Below, in pieces: positions 57,002 to 64,000 of a DNA stretch of 64,000 nucleotides. The first letter of the stretch is position 1. The number at the start of each line of letters is the position of its first letter. Below the pieces are notes generated by a model. That model did not search any database. It saw only the letters and a list, made by a program, of their open reading frames with translations, and was not told the DNA's origin. The position numbers and the translations under genes are program-made. Source of the stretch: Panagrolaimus kolymaensis (Eukaryota; Nematoda; Chromadorea; Rhabditida; Panagrolaimidae); the NCBI GenBank assembly GCA_028622995.1, contig JAJQJQ010000048.1:1798001-1862000 (forward strand). The letters are read 5' to 3'.

Positions 57002-58382
57002 AATGTCGGTTAAAAAAAAGCAGCAAAAAAAGTTTATAAAAACTAATACAAATTTTATAATTTAGAATTCTTTTGAAACACAATAAAAGCTAAAAAATAT
57101 TTTCTGGGACGACAGCTGTAAATCTTAAGCAATAATCCATGTTTATGCGTAAAAATTTTAAAGCGAATTTTTATTATGTTTGTGAAAATGTCAAAGAGTC
57201 CAAAAGTGCAATATTTTTAATTTCCTGTTCTTTTGCTTCTTATAAAATCTGCATATAAAATATGTTTCTTCGAATAAACAAAGATGAATAGAAATAAAAA
57301 ACTTAAATTATTTATATTTAAAATATTTTTTTTTCTAAGAATAAAACAAAAAAAAACTTCTAAAGTTTAAAATTGCTGCAAATGATTTCATATTTAGGAA
57401 AGTTTACGACATTTTAAAGAATTTTTTTCAGCTTCATGAAGCTCTTTCCAAATTTTGCTATAGTTGTGTTCTTTTTTTGATATCGTCATACTTCTTTTTT
57501 TTATGTTGATAGGTGATAGAAGGTCATCTTGTAACTTTTTTAAAGTAAAATTTTTGAAAGAAAAAACCATATAAAAATTTTTCAGTTTTAAACTATCTCA
57601 AAAGTTTTGCCAAGAGCAGAATTTTAAAACAAATAAAGAAAAATGTTAATTAATTAAAGCCCCTGAGGCAATAATGAAAGAAGACATACAAAACAAATAT
57701 TTAATGTTTTTATAATTAAATTATGCACGCTCATCATCTCTTCGCTTTTTGATCAAAAAAAAATACAAGAGAAGAAATCCTTTTAACTTTTTTAAAAAAG
57801 GATATTTTCCATTAAATCTTTTTTTTTACTATAAACTTTTTTTCTTGAACGAACATAGTTTTTGTCGATATCGTCCAAAAAAAGCAAAGCAATGATCAAC
57901 AACACAGCATGTAAAAAAACACAGAAGAACCCCTGCGGGGGATATTTCCTGGCTGACATGAAAGCTTTGCTCGAAAAGAATCCCTCCCGCCTGCCTGCCT
58001 AATTATTTATGCATCCAACCATCATCCATCGTCGAAGAAAAAAAAGGAAGGAAATGACAAAGCTCATTTAATTTTTCTTCCATCTTCCATCCTTTTTTGA
58101 TTTTGATTTTTTTGATTGAAATCCAATGTCATGTTTCTGTTGCGCGGATAAAAGAAAACCTTTATATTTTTTTGGGCAGTGACAAATGAGTTTTTTAATT
58201 TCTCTTTTTGTTTGCTGCGTGAATTTGTTTTGTTTCGGGTTTTTTCGCTTTCTTTTTTGATGGATTTCTTTCTCTTTTTTTGAAAATTGATGTGTAACGG
58301 TAATCATCGCGATCGCGATCGGAACATAAAGTAAAAGAAAAAAAACTGTTCGCAGTGTTCGTTTTTAGCTTTAATAAAAATT
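57002..58382. other. intergenic, no gene supported
   Basis: AT-rich. A small GC-rich hairpin-like phrase (CCCCTGCGGGGG) lies near 57931 and a GATCGCGATCGCGATC-like palindromic phrase near 58308. The minus-strand Lys-rich frame near 58068-58307 is low complexity and not called. Confidence 0.4.
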
Positions 58383-61300
58383 ATGGCTGCTAAAGTCATA
58401 TTATTTATTGGTACTCTTATATTTATTATTATTACTATTGCACATTCTGATTCAGGTTCGTTATTTTCCAAAAGAGTTTTTCTTTATTTTATAAATTTTG
58501 GAAACTCATAAAAAATTTTTATTTTGAATATATTTCGGTTATTTTTTCTTTCATTTGTGTTAAATTTAAAAAATCCTAAAACGAATTTAACTTATTTTCC
58601 TACTTTTTTTTTGAACTTTAAGAATGATTCAGCCCATAACTGCTGTAAAAAGGGATTTTGGGATAAAAACAGTTTTTCTTGTTTCAATGAGAAGAGAAGT
58701 CAAAAAATCTGAAAATCAGGAAATTTAGATTTTAATTAATTTTTTTTGCAGTAAAAATTTTAAAACTTTCTATCAAATATTCTAAAGACTTTCCAAACGA
58801 AACGATTCGCTTCGAAAATAAAAATGCTCATTTTCCTAAAAAAAATTGGGAGTTGTAGCCAATTTTTCAATATTATTTTTTGTGTTTTGGAATAAAAAAA
58901 TTTTTTTCTGATGCGTTTTATGGGTTTTTTTATTTCGTTTCTTTAAAAAAACTCCACTGCTCAAAAATCAAACTCCTTCGCCTGGTTCTAAAGTATTTCA
59001 TAATTTATTGCTTCATTATTATTTAATCTTTTATTCATCTTCGCCGTCGTCTTTTAATTAAAAACCTCAATCAAGTTCATTATCTTGTTTTTCTTTTTTA
59101 CGTATATCTAAAAATCGCGCAATTAAATTCGTGCGTAAAATAAACTTCCATTTATTTCAAGATTCTCTTATGCATTTTTAATTTCTTTTTCTCGTTTTTA
59201 GTTTTATGCATCTTCTTTTTTTTCAATTTAATCATAAAAATTTTTTTTAAGTAGAATAAATTAATTTACGATTTCGGTTTTTTTTATTACTTTCAAATGA
59301 TTGCTAGAAAAATCTCAAGATAAAATAAAAAACCAGATTTTTCCATATATTTTTTCTTTTTATAAAAAAAGCTTCTATTTTATTTTAATCTCAAAGCTGG
59401 CTTAATTAATTCTTGGTTGGATGAACACCAAAACATTTTTTATTATAGTCAATCAAGATTTTTTTTGTCTGAAAACAAAAAAATCAAATAAAAAAATTAC
59501 TCAAATCCTATCAGATTTTTTTTATAAATATTTTTATAATGAAACGGGCTTTAATTAGACGAGAAAGATTTTTTGAAGAATTTTATTAATTTAGATGCGT
59601 CAAACAGATATTTTTTGTTTTAGTTTGAAAATGGAATTAAAGGAACCAAGCAAAAAAAGAAGAACAAAGAAAATTGGATTAAGTGAGGGGGCTTGAAATA
59701 CGTCGTAAAATAGGCTTAACTTTTAATAATAAATAAATAACAAAGAGAGGATATTTCTAACTATTTAGCGAACATTTTTTAAATCCAATAATGAAAACAA
59801 AAATTTTGTGTAATAAAAAAATAATTTCCACTTTTCATTAAAACTTGTTTTTGTTTGTATTACACGAAGAAAAAACTTTGATTTTTATTTAAATCCCCAA
59901 AAACAAAAATTAATTCAAAAATATGCATAAAAGTAATATCTATTTTGATTTCAAAATAATATTTAACTTTAAATCAAAGAATTAATATAAAACATAAACA
60001 TAAAAAGTTTTTGCTCTATTTATTAATTTTTTTATCTATTTTTTTTTAGATCAGAAGAAGAAGACAAGCGATACGAAAACTCGCGATACAAAATATCAAT
60101 TAAGCACCGGAGCGATTTCAATTGGTGGTTCACCTAAGGTTCGTGGACATTCCAAATTTTCATCCAAATTTTTTTCCAAATTCAATAAATTTTTAGATTC
60201 GTGAAAAACGCCAACAAGATTATGGAAGAAATCCACCATCCACGAGCAACGAATATAACAATAACCAACAACCACAAATTCAACCATCACAAAGTTTTAG
60301 TCCTTTGCAACAAAGACCCCAGCAGAATACTTTTCAAAATAATGTTCCTTCACCATCAAGGAATACAGTAGTTTCCCAACAATCTCAACAAGCTCCAGCG
60401 CCCCAACAAAGAATTCGTCAATACCAAAAGCAACAACAACGGCCAGCGCCTCAAGTAAGAGAAAATACACAAAAATATAATTAAAAAAATTTCCTCTTAA
60501 AAATAAAATTAAAAAATATCAAAATTTTTGCATAATTTTTCGTTTAAGACTTTCAAGGGGTAATTTACATAAATTTTCGTAAAAAAAATTGGGTTGTTTT
60601 TGTTAAAAGTGTAAGAGATATTAAAGTACTAATATTTGCATATAAAAAAGTCGTATGGTTGTTTTTTCAACAAAAAATCCAGAAATTTGCATATTTTTTT
60701 AACAGTGTTTAGAATTTGAAATTAAAACTGCAAAAAAATGTTTTAAATGTTCCTTCTTCAAAATTAATACAATATTTAAAGAAAAAAGAATAAATTCTCT
60801 TTAGAAATATGCATATTCAAATATTAAATTTATAGACTTTTCAACCTCAGCAACAACAAGAAAATGGATATCCTCCATCCACGGCTCCAGCATCCCCACG
60901 TCGACCAAATGGTCGACGAGGAAATCAACAACAACAAGCCCCTCCACCTCGAAAAGATCCAGCTGAAGCTGTAGTAAATGGAGAAGGAAAAGCCACTCGA
61001 TATTATTATCCACCAAGAATGCCTCTTCCACTTCCCGTGTGCTTTTATAATCCCACGGGTTATGTTTGTTGCAATAAACAACTCAACGATTTAATTGTGG
61101 ATACTTATACCGAATTGGAAGCTCGACCCAAATTTCATACTTGTAATATCAATGCCATTGCTACTCAACTTCAAAAGAATGCTGAAAGTCGATTTAATAC
61201 AAGTTTTGAAACCATTGCAGGTTTTGAAGATTTCGCACAAAAAATTCATTTCAATGGCGATTTAGCATGCAAAGTTGAAATTGGTGGAAAGTAAGAATTT

Positions 61301-61678
61301 TATTAACAAATTTAAAAGTTGGTACAAAAACCAAAAAAAATACGTTTAGTTATTATCACTAGGAAAATAATCTTTTTGGACCCGAAGCGAAAATGCAAAT
61401 TTTATAATGATTTTGAGAACTTTTTTTTTCATTGTCTCATAGAAAAAATGCATTTTCAATATTTTTTTCTAAACACATGCAAAATATTTTTGTTTCACCG
61501 CGAAAATGCATGCTATAAACTTTTTTTGTAATGAAAATAACTATTTTCCAGATACATGATGGCGTATGGAACAGTCAAAGATGCTGAAGCTTTACTTGCA
61601 CCCGAAGATGAGACTGTTGGTCCTCAAAATGAAGTTCCACGCCATCACATTTCTAAAAGACACAGTGCATATTTTTAA
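58383..61678 (+). CDS. ground-like (hedgehog-related) secreted protein, 333 aa, five exons
   Basis: Exons are 58383-58455, 60050-60138, 60197-60454, 60836-61290 and 61552-61678; the frame closes exactly. The ATG at 58383 begins a signal peptide (MAAKVILFIGTLIFIIITIA). Residues about 25-190 are low-complexity, rich in Gln, Pro and Asn, with a basic site (IREKRQQ). The C-terminal part from about residue 200 is a ground-like domain (PF04155): CFYNPTGYVCCNKQLNDLIV, HTCNINAIA, FEDFAQKIHFNGDLACK and YMMAYGTVK. Ground-like proteins belong to the nematode hedgehog-related genes and act in or under the cuticle. The first intron is 1.6 kb, long for this window, and I see nothing else in it. Confidence 0.85.
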
Positions 61679-62162
61679 ACAAACAAAATAACATTTTTTA
61701 AATTAAATTTTTTGCTTTATTTTTTGATTTAATTTCAAAAGTGCAACAACACATAATTTTTTTTCTTTGCAATATTTTTTTTTGTATTGATCAATAAATA
61801 ATTTTATTTTAAAGCAAGAACAACGACAGTGGCGGAGAAAAGTTTTTGAATAATCACAATTTGTTTCTGTGCTATTGCTTTTTTTTTTGAAAATGAACGG
61901 TCAACAAAAAAAAGACAGAGAAAATATCCTCTGAGGTTTCATAAAGTGTTTACGATGACAAAAATTATTTGTCTTTCCATGGCAGCAAACAAGCCCAATG
62001 AAATTCCTAGTTTTCATTAAAAAAAGAAAAGAACTGGACTTTGCGACTTTGCATTTCTATATTTTTCTTTCGTGGCATCCCTTTTGCTTGAAAATTTAAT
62101 TCAAAATTGTGTAATATTTTTTATAGAAAGATTCTTTCTATTTCGGGTCAATATTTCAAAAG
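61679..62162. other. intergenic, no gene seen
   Basis: AT-rich spacer between two plus-strand genes. An AATAAATAATT phrase near 61793 may serve as polyadenylation signal for the ground-like gene. Confidence 0.4.
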
Positions 62163-64000
62163 ATGGTTCGAAAATCAAAAAATTCTCCAAAGAAAAAGAA
62201 AGTCAATTCTGAATATGCGAAAGCTATATTTGATTTAAATAATGAATTAAAAAAGATTAAAGAAGTAAATTTTAATGAAGATGGCTTGGAAAAATATGAA
62301 AAAATGAGAAACGAAAAAGCAGAAATTTATTCGAACTTTATTCAAAATTATTTAATGCCCAAATCTTTATGGAGCGAAAGGTTTCAAACAGAAAGTGGAA
62401 TGTCACTCGGAAACATAGAAATTGCTTCAAAACTTTATAAAGAAAAAATTTATCATTTTTGTTATACTCAAAATAGCCAAAAAGATGTAGATTTTTTTGG
62501 TTTAAATATCGTAAGTTTTTTTTAATTGCGAACTTTTTGGGTTTCTTTACACGAAAGTGATGGAATTTTTTTTAGGAAAATCAACCAAAACTTTTAGAAA
62601 GTTATATTCCTTTTATGTGGTTTGATAGTTGTAAAGTACTTCTGGACAAAAATTGTTATGCCCTTACAAAATCTTTGGATCGGTTAAAATATCCTCATAA
62701 TCAATTAAATGAATGCTTATCAGCTTATAAACAACGGTCTTGTGAGTTTTTAAAATTTAAATTCAGGCAATTAAATTTTAATCAATTTATTTTAGCTAAT
62801 CCAGTTCCAGTTGGAATCATTAAAAAATTTAGAGAAATGGAAAAGCTTTATCGGAAAATCAAAAGTGTCGAAGACAATCTCGAAGAATGGTTGGAATGTT
62901 TAAAAGAAGTAGACGATAATGAGTTTTTTTGCCAAAATGTTGAGGACCGCTTAGGCCATAATTTAAGTAATAAAAAGTTATGGAAATTATATATCGAGTA
63001 TTTGCGAGAAAATGATCCAAAAGAAATGCTTAAAGTTTATTCAAAATATTGTAGATTTTTTCTTGATGATTTTGAAATGAAAAAAGAATATAAAAATGCT
63101 ACGGGAAAATATGGACCAGTTTATGTTCCATGGAGAAATTTATTTGAATTTGAGATCTATAAACCACTAAAAAATACACCACAAATGCATGAAGACAATC
63201 AGAGCCAATTCTTTTTACCATCTGTAGATTCAAAATTTTTATTTAATTTTTCGAAGTATTCAAACATTATTAGACCGCAACTTTGGTCACTTCCGAGGCC
63301 TTTGATCAAGCATATCGTTGACAAAGCTGATTCGCTTCTTTATGGAAGACTTCAACAAACATGCAAATATTTTTTTGCAAAAAAGCCAAAGATTTTTTGT
63401 CATCGATTTTTTTATTCTTCGCGAATTGATGCTCCAACTTTAAAATTCAAGGGACAATCATAACTTTTAGGTGATAATTCTTCAATGAATTTATTTGAAC
63501 CATATAAAAATAAAAAGTTGGTTCTTACAACGTCATTGGATTTATCCCGACAATGTAAGCCACTAACATTTGTTTCTGAACTTATTAAAAATTATGTTTA
63601 CGAATGTCAAGTCCAATTTTTAAGTATTTCTGATCAAATTATGGATGAAAAAGAATTAAAGTTTTTGATTGGCAGTGGAAAAGTTGAAGAATTTTCATTT
63701 TATCAATCGAGTGCTATAAAAGAAAATGAAAGCGGTTTATTTTTAGAAGAATATTTAAAAATGTTGCCTAATGTCAGAGAATTCAAGTAAGTTTTAATTT
63801 TTTTGCTATTAAGATTTATAAGTTTTAAAAAAAGTGTCCCAGTCTTGCAAAAATTCTAAGAACGGGGCTTTCTATTGCCTAATTTTTTTCTTTTTATTGC
63901 CGAGTTATCAAAGAGCTTCAGAAAATGTCAAAACTTTTCGAAAAAAAATAAAACACTAATATATTTTTTAGACTTTTTCCTTTAAACGCTTTACAAACGA
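62163..64000 (+). CDS. long F-box-like protein with N-terminal helical (HAT-like) region; in-frame stop; 3' partial
   Basis: Exons are 62163-62510, 62576-63786 and 63972 onward to the window end. The ATG at 62163 is preceded by TTTCAAAAG. The N-terminal 300 residues are helical; KLWKLYIEYLRENDPKEML and the following YSKYCRFFL resemble a HAT repeat of RNA-processing proteins. The F-box-like part comes late (WSLPRPLIKHIVDKADS and RLQQTCKYFFAKK). A TAA at 63461-63463 interrupts the frame, yet the same frame continues for over 100 family-like codons to a donor with LPNVREFK, and exon 3 begins LFPLNALQ. The stop may be a null mutation, a sequencing error, a recoded codon, or lie in a small intron using a weak GTCATC donor at about 63398. 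Confidence 0.6.

Noticed and set aside
58068..58307. A Lys-rich 79-codon minus-strand frame
   Set aside because: Low-complexity translation of A/T-rich sequence just upstream of the ground-like gene; no family resemblance.

Overview
The window is AT-rich eukaryotic DNA that reads as a nematode chromosome. Genes have short introns with GTAAGT-like donors and TTTTAG/TTTCAG-like acceptors. The families present are nematode-typical: serpentine chemoreceptors, a ground-like (hedgehog-related) protein, a C-type lectin, and many divergent F-box-like paralogs of the kind strongly expanded in Panagrolaimidae. The family-level placement (Panagrolaimidae) is an inference from those paralogs, not from a marker gene.

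Layout. 1-5.7 kb: one intact F-box-like gene and two broken paralogs, separated by a roughly 2 kb foldback (palindromic) element that carries a nested 438 bp hAT-type MITE with a perfect 8 bp target duplication. A second hAT-type MITE (281 bp, perfect 8 bp duplication) lies at 1618-1898. 5.9-17.8 kb: a satellite array of about 88 copies of a 136 bp monomer. 19-19.4 kb: end of a cysteine-rich, probably membrane-anchored protein gene. 19.87-22.73 kb: a complete, very young non-autonomous LTR retrotransposon (two identical 214 bp LTRs, 5 bp target duplication) encoding only a Gag-like protein that keeps a piece resembling an integrase C-terminal domain.

23.35-26.8 kb is the most unusual part. 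A gene for a plant S1 (self-incompatibility)-like secreted protein and a gene for a fungal KP4 killer-toxin-like secreted protein are divergently transcribed from one 460 bp intergenic region, each with a matching TATA box. Pieces of both have been copied, inverted and joined 2-3 kb downstream. 26.8-30.1 kb is gene-poor and repeat-derived. 30.1-38.5 kb holds three tandem three-exon genes for an unrecognised secreted helical protein family of 303-305 residues.

41.3-57 kb is a paralog-rich cluster: two near-identical chemoreceptor genes in opposite orientations about 9 kb apart, several F-box-like genes (intact and truncated), a two-domain C-type lectin, an unrecognised gene, and a truncated receptor fragment. 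58.4-61.7 kb is a five-exon ground-like gene. 62.2 kb to the window end is a long F-box-like gene with an in-frame stop, continuing past the window.

The window therefore looks like a fast-evolving chromosome region: satellite, recent transposition, tandem duplication, inverted duplication, gene fragments, and two secreted-protein genes whose closest recognisable families are outside animals. All gene models are read by eye from splice signals and paralog comparison; none is confirmed by transcripts or database search.
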